From contig JAVTVY010008188.1 of the NCBI GenBank assembly GCA_036873755.1, positions 368,837 to 432,836 on the forward strand: a stretch of DNA of 64,000 nucleotides, written 5' to 3'. Below, in pieces: positions 34,591 through 46,724 of this stretch. The stretch's first letter is position 1. Each line of letters opens with the position of its first letter. This stretch comes from Hanleya hanleyi (lineage: Eukaryota; Mollusca; Polyplacophora; Lepidopleurida; Hanleyidae). The position numbers and the translations under genes were made by a program. The notes beneath the pieces are model-generated. The model was not told where the DNA came from and made no database searches. It saw only the letters and a list, made by a program, of their open reading frames with translations.

Positions 34591-36479
34591 TGCTAAGACT
34601 TGTTTTTCGAACACACGCGCCTTTGGGAATTGTTGTCTTTCCTATAGGAAAGCATAAGATAAAGGACCATTTTTTCTCTAGAACTGGAACTCCTTGTACA
34701 CACACGAACATATTGTTTTCATCACATTGCATGGACAATATACGTAACGAAGGGTCTTTTGGACCATTGGTTGTTTGAAGTTTAACGTCGCACCTAACCT
34801 TATTTGTCACACGGCGACGAGGACACAAACAAACCCTAGCAAAACCCTAACCCCAACAAAAACGTAACCAAAACCTACAAAAAAAATGAATTTTGAAAAT
34901 TAGGCTCTACAGACACTGATCACAATGGATCGTCAGAGAGCCTAATTTGTTTTGAACCAAATGTTAAGGTCATTTTATGGGGCAAGCCTTCCAAAGCATT
35001 ACAGACCGTTACTTCAGTCAAATTTGTTGTTCTGGTGCTTCAGCACGCTGAGATGGCTGACAATGCCACGGACGTTGCGCTATCCGTCTTATACTCGAAG
35101 CTTATATTGTGGTAAGCGTTCAATTGTCAGGGTTTATACACTGGTTAGACAATGGTTGTAGCTGGTTTCGAAGGAGCAACATTTGATCATCGAGGGTGGG
35201 GCTTTGGGGTAGTTCTTTCCACGCTTCTGAAACTGATCGGTCATTAGATAATTAGCAGGCGAATAGCATGAATTTAAGTGAGGCACAGACTTACCAGCTA
35301 GCAAAATTGATAAATCGATGCCTCTGCTTTGAGCTTAAGTCCAAGAACTGTTAACTCATGCTGGTTGAGAATAAACCTCAAGTCACCTCGCTTCCGTATC
35401 ACGGCCTTCTTGTAGTAAATATTCTAGCGAATTTACAGTGATTGTCAGGCTTGTTAAATAAAGAGAACATTATACGTTCATGTACAGATTCGATGTGGTC
35501 AAATGGAAATCATTTACAAGAATTCATACCACATGGTCATTTACATCAGGCAGGTGTGAGGATCCCGCTCCTTCACCGCCCTGCACTTCCTTGTAGAGAC
35601 TATCTCTTATTTCGCTCTCAGCGTTTTCACCTCTTGCCTCAAGTAATATTTTCTCTTCCGGTCCTATTCGGTTAGGCTCTGAAACCACATAGATTGACTT
35701 GAACTTCGAATCTGTACTTGCTTTTCCCTTAGCCAGCACCTATCTTTTGAAACGATTATTATTACAGCACACTTTAACACTACATTAACTGAAAGGATAA
35801 CCCAAAAGGACGACCATGCGGAGTAGCAGAAAAGTGGTGTTTTCTTCTTTTCCACGGTCTGCACATTTTAAACAGTACCAGTATCCGCAAGTTCCCATTC
35901 CATAGCCATATCATTCTCTCCTATATGTAATCCACACGATCTACAAGACCAATCGTGTTCATGATTGGTTGGAGAAGGCCCTGCTGGATGTCCAGTTCTT
36001 AATTCGTCGAACGACAGAGTTGCATTGGTTGGTTTTCTGTGTTTGCTGGGTGGTAGGTAGATGTACTTAGTCTTACATTTGATAGCCGTCGTTTAGTATC
36101 AGGTAATACGAGTCACAGCAATGGAATACTATTAAATACAACCATCTATTCTATCATTCAGTAACCAGCTGTGGACCATCAATTAATTTCCGCCTCCATT
36201 ATCAAAAGACTCAATTTGTATTATACATTTAGCATTAGCACGAAAATATCAATCATAGTTGATATAAACGTAGGCTAGCTTCACTGATCAATTCATTAAA
36301 GGATATAAATAAATAACCAACCGCATGCCATCGCGAACTATGAAATCGAAGAAGATTCGAATGTTTTCAGGTCTATCTTAGCAAATTCGAGTTCTTTAAT
36401 GTATCGGAAAAAAGGATATGCACCTACAAAGTGGTAGTGGATACAGGGTATATTGCACTAGGAACGAGCTGGTCGAGCT
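34591..36479. other. No gene recognised
   Basis: Short open frames (34952-35161, 35442-35675 plus; 35524-35739 minus) carry no recognisable domain. There is no repeat clear enough to name. Confidence 0.3.
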
Positions 36480-36483
36480 TTAA

Positions 36484-37015
36484 CCCTAAAGGGGGGGGGG
36501 GAGCAAAATGCCCCCCCCCCCGGTACCAAACTTTCTCTGCTATCTCCAGAACGACAAAACAAAAGATTAAGAGCTGACACTCCGTGACTTTATAGTTTAT
36601 CATGTAGGGTTCATTTTAAGCCTATTTGCATAACCCCCCGAGTAGCGGATCATGAGAAACTTCAAGATGGCGGCCACATGTGGTACCAGGAATGTGATGT
36701 TTTCGTCATTTTTCTTCAAAACTTCTGCTTTTCCTCGATGAAAAGTGGACAAAAACTTTTATTTCACATCACATTAATATTTACCAAGTTATCATGCAGT
36801 TTTTGTGGAGAAATTGTATAAATAAAAAATTCGAAAAATCTGACCGATCTTGGATTTTTTACATTTTCTGGTAAAGCTTTACCCAATTGCATAGTATGAT
36901 GAGTTTCAGCCCCCTAACTCAAAGGGTAAGAAAACTAATTACGGGGCCATTTGTCCCCCCCTCCTCCCCCACTTAAGGTCTGGACAGGTCCCCAAAAAAC
37001 TCATTCCAGATTGGG
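36484..37015 (-). mobile_element. Family A MITE, copy A6
   Basis: The copy is 532 bases between TTAA at 36480-36483 and 37016-37019. The left end is eroded (CCCTAAAGGGGGG); the right end reads CATTCCAGATTGGG. It has lost the TGACGTCA segment: sequence jumps from AAATCTGACCG to ATCTTGGATT near 36846. Confidence 0.8.
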
Positions 37016-37019
37016 TTAA

Positions 37020-37207
37020 TGCAATACCAGTAGGTTGTATGAGGAAAGCTGCTGAAAATAACGACTTGTCGTAAAAGAATCCAATGAAATCGATTTTCAA
37101 TGTGCAGCTGCGGATTGTCAAACTACATTATTTTTAATTGTTTAACGCTGAAAGTGTATTCTGTGCTAGACTACTTGAGATATTGCTGCACGCGATATTA
37201 AGTTTCA

Positions 37208-37241
<34 letters not shown>

Positions 37242-38027
37242 GTTCTAGGCTCAAGTGTTCATTTGATCTTATGATCGTATTTCTACTGTAGGCATGTGCG
37301 GCACGGAGGACAGTTGGGTCTGTTGGGAAGGCATGGTGGCACCTGTCGCTGCAGTAACTATTGCGAGAAACAACATGTGTATCTGAGTCGAGCAGCGTGT
37401 CTGGAAACGAGAGCATATTGCTATGTTTGCATGTGGGATTTTACTCACGCCAACAACGTGGGCGCATTATTCCGGCGGTCCGTTAAATAACCTAATCCAA
37501 GCAATACACAGAGCACTCACAGTGTGGCAAGCAAGGTATTAATGATTTACATCGTAGCATTGTTATAGCAATTTTGTGTAATGTAGCATGTAGCGCCGAG
37601 CAGAGAGTTGCTATTGTCTGCTTTTCCAGTAATCAGTATAAGCCGTAAAGGATTTGTACATTTGATTATTTGGTATAACAGACCTCATGGTTTTCATTTA
37701 CAGTCGACATAATTACTCTATACATCATTCTCGACTTGATACCCGGCCTTTATATTGTCTCTCCTTAAAACTCCAAGCGTGACAATGTTTGGCGACTGGC
37801 GAGACAACAATTATTACCTGGAGCGGACGATTTCACTCTCCATGTGATAGGATTTGCTGATCTCTTCTGGCATTTCTGCTCTTTTTGTTCTTATATCTCA
37901 TTCCGTTTAATGTGCTAGAGTCGGCATTGTCGCACGTCGTTATTATTGCCAGACAATGTCAATATTTTACTAGTCTGTTTGCTACATGTACATGTATATA
38001 AAAAGCAAACGACGATTGAAAAACCAG
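37020..38027. other. No gene recognised; (CT)n tract
   Basis: A (CT)n/(TTTCTC) microsatellite lies at about 37208-37241. No supported ORF. Confidence 0.3.
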
Positions 38028-38177
38028 CCTGAATGTGCCAGGGCACGAGAGTGCCCACAGTTCCTATTATCCTGAACACTGATTAGCCCAGCCAGTACAG
38101 CACCCAGTCATCCATCCAAGTATTGACCGGACTCAGCGTTGCTTAACTTCGGTGTGCCCAACATGATACGCCGTACC
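38028..38177 (-). mobile_element. 5S rRNA-derived SINE-like element
   Basis: On the minus strand, 38177 to 38093 reads GGTACGGCGTATCATGTTG, then CCGAAGTTAAGCAACGCTGA, GTCCGGTCAATACTTGGATG and ACTGGGTGCTGTACTG. These correspond to the 5', box A/C and 3' parts of 5S rRNA with two internal gaps, so it is not a functional 5S gene. A 60-base module follows (GTGTTCAGGATAATAGGAAC, GGCACTCTCGTGCCCTGGCA) that recurs at 20677-20739. A 5S head plus a conserved central domain is the layout of SINE3-type elements. Confidence 0.6.
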
Positions 38178-39559
38178 TATTAGCAGAGTAACATGCTGTG
38201 TGTATTGACCAATCTGATCACCTGGTTTACTCTACCATGTCATATATCTCGATCACCTTTTTGAAAGAACTGAGTGCATATTGTTGGCTAGCCACTTCAG
38301 TTTTATTTTGTGTCGCTGCTCATGCGCAATTGAGACAACTAGATGCAAATGCTCCGTAAATCAGCCGGAATAGGTAAGCGAGATATCCTCTATGCGACAA
38401 CATATTCATATACACTGATGTAACACGGTCTGCCATGCAAGATGGCCAATGTTTCGCCTTTGACTAAAAAATGAAACATTGGCGTTATGAAGGGGAAATA
38501 GCAGGGACGGTTTCGTTATCAAACCAGTCAAGGTTAACCAAGATGTATGCGTGGCTGTCTGCAATCCGATTGAAAAGCTGGAGGAATATTTACGTGATAA
38601 ATTATCTAACAACCAACAGCAATATCAGACAGCTATAGAAAATGAAAATTGTATAAGGATAATAAACGTTGCTTGCCAATTATGTCGACACAATACATCT
38701 ATACCCAATGAACAATAGCAGCCATGTCAAAAAGAAATTCCCCAATCAATCTCAATCCGGTAATATTGCCCCATCAATAACATATCCACCCAGGAACTGG
38801 GAAATATCTATTCGCGATGACTGACGAGTGATGCAGAATACGAATAATTTGGGTCATAATGCAGTGCCAAAGCAATTGGAACTCTTCTGTGTTGGGAAAA
38901 GACCGGAATGCCAGTCAGGAATCTGAAATATTTGATCTTGTATAACGGGATTCTGTGACAGTCATGTACTGTGGATTAGAATCACTTTGCACTTCACTCC
39001 ATTTATAAATTTAGTTTAGCGTATTAGCTTCATAACTAGGAAATCTTTGATATCACTTCCTACAGCACAATTCGTATACTGGTCCTACAGTGGATCACGT
39101 GATACAGCTATTTGCAACTTCAAATATGGAGAGTGTCACTGTTTTAAACCTCTGGTGAACATTTCATTTACTATAATCCACCTCGTACCGATTAGCTTCA
39201 ATTAAAAAAAATAAAAAATAGTGTACCATTCGACACCGCGTACCGGAAGCAACACTAGTGATATTTGAAGTAAACTATGGTATTTGGTTAATAACATAAA
39301 GAATGGTCGTGGAAACGTTGACCGGGGCTACGTATAATGAAGAATGAATAAACAAATAAATCGCTAAAATACGCAGAGAAGTAAGATTGGTCTTTGGAGA
39401 TATGATTAATGAACCTGCAGTGCCATTCTCTATGGAACAGCATCATTTAAATTTTCAACACATCAGGTATAAAATATTATATTCTAACACTAAATGTTGA
39501 GGACTCGAGCTTTTTCCCGGAATCACTTTTCGTCCGTGGTCGGTTGTCAGTCGTCCGTC
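38178..39559. other. No gene recognised
   Basis: AT-rich sequence without a supported ORF or named repeat. Confidence 0.3.
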
Positions 39560-39835
39560 GTCCGTCGCCAGTCCGTAAGCAATTATTGTTATCGCTATTT
39601 CTCAGGAACTACTTCATGGACATTTCTCAAATTTGGTACACAGGTTCCCCTTGGGGTTTAGTTGTGCAAGATACCCTTTTTGGTCCGATTCAAAAATCCA
39701 ATATGGCCACAAGGCGGCCATCTTGGATTTCTCCATGAAACATTGTTATCGCGATTTCTCAGGAACTACTGCATGGGTCTTTCTCAAATTTGGTACACAG
39801 GTTTCCCATGGGGTCTAGTTTGGTCCGATTCGAAA
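39560..39835 (+). repeat. Two-unit repeat related to the 158-bp minisatellite
   Basis: TCTCAGGAACTACTTCATGG and CTCAAATTTGGTACACAGG recur about 153 bases later (39600 and 39753). Each unit is followed by a TTTGGTCCGATTC block. The GAACTACT..ATGG..TTTC..AAATTTGG layout parallels the unit of the 8260-10800 array, so the two may share ancestry. Several overlapping open frames here just translate the repeat. Confidence 0.6.
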
Positions 39836-41756
39836 ATTCAAGTTACGCTTCAAATTAATACGGCATTCCCGGGTTGTGACGTTGCATCACAAGAGTCGGC
39901 GGGTCAAACGGTGGGCCAGATTCTATATATGGACTACCTTCACCTTCTCTATCATGGAGTTCAAATGATTCCGAGTTAAAAAGTATTTCTTCAAATTTTA
40001 AATCAGTTTACTTTAGGCCATGCCGTTACAAGTTACAGGTCGGCTACACGAAGGGACGTCACTCTTGTGACGCAACGTCACAACTCGACAACTGTAGATT
40101 AATGAGTGTTTCGCTCCAAGGGAGATAAGCAGGATTCAGATACTTTCAAAGTTTCAACATTACTACACGGACTAGATCCTTTCAATATTAAGGTTTGAAC
40201 CATCTTACTATTTTCGAGCATGGTATCTTAAAAGAGATATCTCAAACTAGCCCAGTAAACAGAAAAGAATTAGCATTCGTTCATAATTATAAAATTTTAA
40301 GTATGTTTCATAGGTCATGCCAAAGTGTCAAATATATTTGTTTTCGCTTCCAGTACCCAATGATGACACGTGCAAAAAAAATAATAAAAACGAAAATGAA
40401 GGATCCTCGGAACATTTACTTTCAGACTAACTTTGCTCATTCCACTTGTACTATAACAACCGACATCAAGTAGAGTTTCTAGAAATCTTGAAACTCCTGA
40501 AACTTAGAAAGATAATATGTTGGTGTTTTCCAGTTTGCAAATTCGAAATTCTGCAAACAAAATTACAAATCAATCGTTTGTTCTTAGTAACAATGGACAA
40601 AAAGATCCTCTTGTCATTAACTTACAATTATCGGACAATGGTGGGCACCAAGATCCTTTAGGATCTCTCGTTAGTAACGTATGTCTTCTGTAAGATGTAT
40701 TTTTTTAGGGGAGGGGGGGGAGCATTTCCTCCGTTTGAATTAAAATGAGGTGCAAACTGGCAATCTGATAATTAATTATGTGGCATTACACATAGTTCGA
40801 TTCTATCCGTTTCTCCTCCTTTAGTTTTTTTTACTCGCAAAACACATCATACATATTGCTAACATTATAGTTGATACAGCACGCCTTTCATTAGCAACGT
40901 TTTGTGCAGGAAATCGCTGTCCCTCCGATGAAATAATACAACGTTAATGTACCTTTTCGTTCAGAAAGTCATTTTCCCCGGCGTTCGTGTATTTAGTTTC
41001 TGACTGGCGCTTGAAGAATGGCCGAGAATTGGTGATCCGGTTCTCTCGGTGAAGAGTTATGCAATTGACAAAGGACCGATAATTGCTACAACATTGACTT
41101 GGCCTTGCTCGCTGAAAAACAATCTATTCTGTCAGTGTCAATGATGTTTGAAGTATTGCACTTTCGTTTTCTTAGTGAGGTGAACTACATTTATCCAAAC
41201 TAGATGAATGTGTAATTCTTAGCTCTCATATAGGCGAGTTAGTTACATGATGTAGGATATCAATACAGAGGAAGCTAGGAAAATTTCTGTCGATGACTAC
41301 ATAGCGTATCTGTAGATACTTTCATACTGTCAAATACAATCTCCTATTGTTGATTCGTCATTAGTTTTAATAGCTTTCGCACAACAATCCTCGCCAGTAC
41401 AGGCTGATTCCTATCAAATGTAAATGGTTTCACGACAGTCAGGAACTATCGCTGAATTATCTCCCTTTTATATGCTTGCTAAATGGGTGACCATGGGAGA
41501 GTGGAACTCGGACGTCGCATCCAGAACTGCAAGTTTGCAATTGTCGCATATAAGTTTCTTCCCGATACGCTGATTGTCTCAAACTAGTATTTTGTAGTAA
41601 AAGGCGTAAATTTGCACTTCATGAAAATTTGATCACGTGAACGCATACCATATCATGCACTTAGAGCGTAACTGGAAATATCATTCTATCAGTTTCTGAT
41701 CAATATTGCTCAGTGAAACTTTAAATCACTCAGCTTATAAATTATTACGGTCAAGA
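39836..41756. other. No gene recognised
   Basis: The small open frames at 40195-40473 and 40446-40661 (plus) are AT-driven and lack domains. A G-rich run lies at about 40710. Confidence 0.3.
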
Positions 41757-41906
41757 AAAACCCCTCCCCAAGATATCTTTCTTACCTCTTGAGCTAGGGG
41801 GCTGAAGCTTATCACATTATAACAAGTACACATATCCAAGATGGCCTCTCGGATGATGTCACAGTGACTTCATATTAAAAAATGACTTTTTGTCGATTTT
41901 TCCAAA
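41757..41906 (+). mobile_element. Family A fragment
   Basis: CTTACCTCTTGAGCTAGGGG, ATCCAAGATGGCC and GATGTCACAGTGACTTCAT match the left-central part of family A. The ends are absent, and the TGACGTCA palindromes are mutated. Confidence 0.65.
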
Positions 41907-42375
41907 GGAGATGGTATTGTAAGACGGGGGTTTTGCCCACAGCCAGCGGACTCATAGGAATGTACATTTCTTCTCTCCAGCTGTCAATCACAATGCAATG
42001 TACAACTTGTCGTCGGCGGCAACTGTCAATCAACGGACTGAATGTTACGGTGAACCATGATAGCTTCACATATGTTCGGTACCAAGGCGTTATTATTTCA
42101 CCACGTTGCAGTCGATTGTACATGCACATATTGCAGAATAAGTACACAATTTAGGAGAATGTATTGCCGTTGTAACAGGTAGCGACTGATCGTTCGATTT
42201 CAACGTTTGACTGGCCCGTTATGTCCACACGGTATCGTGTCATCGGTAAAAAATATTTATTTTACATTTAATTGGTTCATAATCACGGCCTAAAATCTTA
42301 TTTCAGATATACTGAATACAATTGTTTTTTTTACAAAAATGAGAAAGATTGAAATAACTTGTCGACGTCACACAT

Positions 42376-42463
42376 GTTGCCCTCCTGGGATTCGAACTCG
42401 GTAAAAGAAAATTTCGATGCGCTTATGATCCAACGTGCGTATCCACTACACCACGACATACGA
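42376..42463 (-). tRNA. tRNA-like pseudogene or SINE head, not a functional tRNA
   Basis: The minus strand contains TGGTGTAGTGGATACG (box A-like), CGTTGGATCATAAGCG (an anticodon-arm-like hairpin with CAT) and GAGTTCGAATCCC (box B-like), in tRNA order. The acceptor ends do not pair, the T stem is weak and the variable region is too long. It is therefore a degenerate copy, typed here as tRNA for want of a better category. Confidence 0.45.
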
Positions 42464-42548
42464 ACAACTGTAACAGGCTATTTTGTCACTTTAATTTACT
42501 TACGAAAACTTCAAACGTTATGAATCATATCTTTTCATTTTTTAGTAT

Positions 42549-42645
42549 GAAGGACCCCTTGGACCAAAAAGATCTTCCAGCAGTGGGAATATAATGTTAG
42601 CACACAACACCAGGTTAAATGGCGTTCTGGTCCAAGGGGTCCTTC
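42549..42645. repeat. Perfect 18-bp stem-loop
   Basis: GAAGGACCCCTTGGACCA (42549-42566) and its exact complement (42628-42645) enclose a 61-base loop. Beyond a 3-4 base asymmetry, TTTAG and CTAAA extend the pairing. No terminator or MITE context is evident. Confidence 0.85.
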
Positions 42646-43108
42646 GCGTCTAAATGCGTGTCTGAAGGACTCGATTTAGACCCTTTTTTCACGAAATAGC
42701 ACAAGCTGTGGATTTCAGTTTCATGTGATAACTATAATCATAACGCAATCGCACTAAAACTTTCACATATTGTGTACTTATATTTTCTCTTGCCGTTACA
42801 TTAAAACCTAAGTATTTTTAGGACATTTTATTTTTTCGATTTCAACCGCACCACGTATAGGCCAAAATCACGTCTTATCGTACCATCACCTTTATTTTAG
42901 TAAAACTGGAACAATTACCTGATGTGAAATAAAATACTTTTTTTTGTGCACTAATGCTCATAAAATCTTTGAATGGTGACAGTCAGTTTGGTTGGTGGAT
43001 GAGTCGGCAAGTAACTGACAAAACTTCCACATATGAACCAGCTGGGCTAAGTCCCGGCATATCGGATGCCAATGCTGTAAGGGTTCAAAATATCGAAATT
43101 GTCGTCCC
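42646..43108. other. No gene recognised
   Basis: AT-rich spacer before family A copy A7. Confidence 0.3.
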
Positions 43109-43112
43109 TTAA

Positions 43113-43704
43113 CCCTATCTGGCCTGGGTTTTTGGGGACCTATCATGGCCGGGGGGGGGGGGCGAAATGGCCACCCTAATTATTTTTCTCATCCCTTGAG
43201 CTATGGGGCTGAAACTCACCACGCTATACCCCTGGGTCAAGCTCTACCAGAAAATGTAAAAAAAATCCAAGATGGTCGCTTCACGATGGTCGCTTCATGA
43301 CGTCACAATGACGTCATTTTCAAAAACGGCATTTTTTGGTCGATTTTCGGTCGGATTTTCCGATTTTTTTATTTATGCAATTTCTCCGCAAAACCTGCAT
43401 GATAAATTAGTAAATATTAATGTGATGTGAAATAAATAGTTTTTGCTCACTTTTCATTGCGAAAAAGCAGAAATTTGAAGAAATATGACAAAAACATAAC
43501 TTTTCTGGCACCCCATCTTGAATTTACCCATGATCCTCTGCTCGGCCGGTTATGCAAATAGGCTCAAAATGACCTCAATATGATAAACTAAAAAGTCAAG
43601 GAGTTTCAGCTCTCCTTTTTCTGTCGTTCTGGAGATAGCGCAGAGAGTTTGGTAGGGGGGGGCCATTTCGCCCACCCCCTCCCCCCCCAACAGGCCAGGT
43701 AGGG
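43113..43704 (+). mobile_element. Family A MITE, copy A7
   Basis: The copy is 592 bases between TTAA at 43109-43112 and 43705-43708. Ends are CCCTATCTGGCCTGGG and CAGGCCAGGTAGGG. The interior has GATGGTCGCTTCA duplicated in tandem just before TGACGTCACAATGACGTCA. Confidence 0.9.
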
Positions 43705-43774
43705 TTAATATCGAATACCGGCACAACATGGTCGTCCCTTAAAATCGTCCAAGGCGCGTTGAGATACCTTATTT

Positions 43775-44075
43775 TCTAGATGACGACTTTACAATGAATA
43801 TTGTGGATTAAGAATACTGATCAGGGATACGGATTTGATATTTTTGGAACATCATGATGTCTAGCCGGCATCATTGAAAACTGTTGACCGCTTCTCTCTT
43901 GCAGGAAACTAGCCTGTGTTTATGTACATGTATACTATGATTGTCGTTTTGAATTTGGTGCCAATACTACTGTTATATGGAATATGGAATAGGTCTTTGG
44001 ATTTTGGACGCGGGTATTTCTTAATGGACGACGGCTGAATTGTGAATGACGGACAAGACGCTTGTAATTTTAGCG
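43775..44075 (+). mobile_element. R5: retroelement 3' UTR copy
   Basis: This continuous match to the R1, R2 and R4 3' UTRs includes GATACGGATTTGATATTTTT, ACATCATGATGTCTAGCCGG, GCAGGAAACTAGCCTGTGTT, GGTCTTTGGATTTTGGACGC and TTAATGGACGACGGCTGAA. It has no coding part. It provides the uninterrupted sequence that locates the insertion in R1. Confidence 0.75.
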
Positions 44076-44949
44076 ATCGAAGGATGAAGAATAAGCTTTA
44101 CATATGATTTAAAATGTATATATGTGAATAATAATAAAAATATCAGATTGGAAAAACGAACATAGTTAACATTTATGACCTCACTGTGACGTCGTCAAAG
44201 CGACTATCTGTGTTTTTATTGGATCATTTAGCAAGGGTTAACAAAATTACTGGACACCGCAAGATTAGTTATCGTGCACCAAAATCAGCTCTGGCCATTT
44301 AGACAATCATCGTTCCTGATTGTCATTTCCAAACGTTATATTTATAGTCAATTATTTATAGGGTAAATATCAAATACTAGTAATGGATAGGTCAGTCCCT
44401 TGCGAGACACGAACACGTGCCCTCGGAGTTTGCCACCAAATCGTCAGCAGTAAATTGAAGTTCTCTAAACCACTCAGCTTCCACTAAAGAGGAAGTTCGG
44501 GGATCGAAGTCTAGATTTCGTACATTCACTGTCGCACTGATAAACTGAATAATGGCACAGCTTCTAAAGCCAACAGTATGTATATGTTAATGCCATTTAG
44601 ACAGTAGGAAACATTAATATCCAATTATTTTTTATGACATTTTTGGGGGAAAACAAATACTGGTGCTGGATGGACCAGTCCCGAACCATCAATACGTTTT
44701 CTTGATCCATTTATGGAAATGGGAATTTGGCTCAGATTATCTCGTGTTCTCTAACTGAATTCGATTCAAAATATGACATTAATGACCTTTGAAGATAGAA
44801 CATAGTCACTTACGAGCAAGATTGACCTGACGGCCCTCATCAGGAAATTGAGTGTTCAAGTTCACGATATTGGCATACCGATAATCGTTCATTCATGTCG
44901 CAAGGGCAACTGCGAATATACGGTCTGACGTGCTCGCCCTCAACACACA
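44076..44949. other. No gene recognised
   Basis: CTCACTGTGACGTCGTCAAAG followed by GACTATCTG (44179-44212) and AAGGGTTAA (44233-44241) look like an eroded family A trace. Nothing else is recognised. Confidence 0.3.
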
Positions 44950-45168
44950 GTGTTAAGGTAATGGCCATTGCGATGTTAAAGGCTTCAACAGGCGTTCCCA
45001 GTAACTAGGACCTTTATCAGGTGACTAATTAAAGTCGCCATTCACTAGCAATATAGACGTTTATTCCTGACGATGCATTTTTGAGTGATTATTCAAAGGA
45101 TATGAAAGAAAGTTACTTCGTCCCATGTGCTGACGACAATGTAAGTAGATGCCAATGTCCGTTATTAA

Positions 45169-45590
45169 CCCTATCTGACCTGGCCGTTCTGATGACTTCA
45201 CAGTCACGTCATTTTCAGAAACGGCATTTTTTTGGTCGATTTTTGGGTCAGATTTTTCCTAATTTTCCACGAAAACTCCATGATAAATTAGTATATATTA
45301 ATATGATGTGAAATAATTTAATAATTTTTGCCCATTTTTCATTGCGCAAAAGCAGAAATTTTGAGGAAAAATGACAAAAACATCACTTTTCTGGTACCCC
45401 AATATGTCCACCATCTTGAATTTCCCCATGATCCTCTTTTCGGCGGGTTATGCACATACATGTAGGCTCAAAATGATCCCAATATGATAAACTATAAAGT
45501 CACAGAGTGTCAGCTCTTATTTTTGTTTTGTTCCGGAAATAACGCAAAACGTTTGGTTGCCCCCCCCCCCCTCCTTAAGGCGTGGTAAGG
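45169..45590 (+). mobile_element. Family A MITE, copy A8, internally deleted
   Basis: The copy is 422 bases between TTAA at 45165-45168 and 45591-45594. The left end CCCTATCTGACCTGG jumps directly to the CCGTTCTGATGACTTCACAG segment, so the G-rich and polymerase-slippage-prone left portion is deleted. The right end is eroded (GGCGTGGTAAGG). Confidence 0.85.
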
Positions 45591-46724
45591 TTAAGCGCAA
45601 AATACAATGATGGTGAAAAAAGATGCCGGAGTACTTACAATAAGTCACACGAGCACATCTTAGAATGGGAATGCCGTCTCTTACCTTATGCGTATTAAAA
45701 TTATCGACAGAATTTAATGCATTGCACGTCTGTGAAGAGACTATGGATTATATTGCGAGGAAGCGTGGCAGCCTATTTACCGAACAGTGTCTTTGAACAT
45801 TAATGGACCGCATCACAAGAGTTGCTTGGGATGTTGAAATCACGGCATGTTTTATTCACTGGTGAAAACAGGGCAAATTGTTTTGCATTACCTGACCTAT
45901 ACAGTCTTCGTAATGGTTAAGGCAAATCACAAGTGGGTAACGCATTTACCTTACTTACCTTACCTTAGCGTACGTATCGTACTCAGATGCTGGGTATCTA
46001 TTTTGTCTTTCAGTTGGTCATAATATAAATCATATTAAGAGTGTGTGATCATTAGCTGATATTAATATACTAATATTCACGACCAATGTAAGTATTGATT
46101 CTTATTAGAGAAGGATATAGGGTCATTTTTTTTACAGATGGTGGTGGGGGGGGGGGTGCAAAGTTTTCACAAAGGAAGAGAAATTTAATGTGAACATAAA
46201 GGCTGAGGAAATGGCTGGATCGAGAAGTCGAATGTCTGTGTTGTCAAGAACGAGAATACAGTCGAACACGGGCAGTGCCATCAAATTTGGGTAGGGGAAA
46301 AGAAAGGTTGACAATATGACTGAGATTGTAAAAAGAGTCATCGAATGTTATGCACTGTCAACTGGGGAAGGTGGGGACATTCTTCACGTTACAACAATGC
46401 CACAACAAAGTGATACTATATCACAGGAAAATATCACGTGCTACGTATATAAGCATTTTCATTGGCGCAAGGCTACTCAATACACTGGCATGGCCGACCC
46501 CAGTCGATTGTTGCACCAGTCAATAATTCCGGTGTTTGGAATTATGTTTTGGAAGAGAAAAATTCACAAAAAATATTTGTTGCTGTCAAATGATACTTTT
46601 AATATAGTTCTTCCACACAATGTGCGTGTTGTCGCAGCCTTCACTTTCACTTTAACATATAATATATTTCTTGTATAAATGTGTCCTGATGAGAGTTATA
46701 TGCACATTGGAACGATATGCATAA

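Noticed and set aside
34460..34828. 122-residue minus-strand open frame
   Set aside because: It overlaps the possible MITE at 33875-34590 and contains no recognised motif.
38093..38177. Functional 5S rRNA gene
   Set aside because: Two internal segments are missing and the length is about 85 bases instead of about 120.
41875..42154. Overlapping 90-residue open frames on both strands
   Set aside because: They are mirror-image frames starting in a family A fragment, with no domain.
42376..42463. Functional tRNA-Met gene
   Set aside because: Box A, box B and a CAT anticodon arm are visible, but the acceptor ends do not pair, the T stem is weak and the variable region is too long.
46316..46678. 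120-residue plus-strand open frame as a gene
   Set aside because: It has no recognisable domain, lies in the duplicated region and has no counterpart in copy a.
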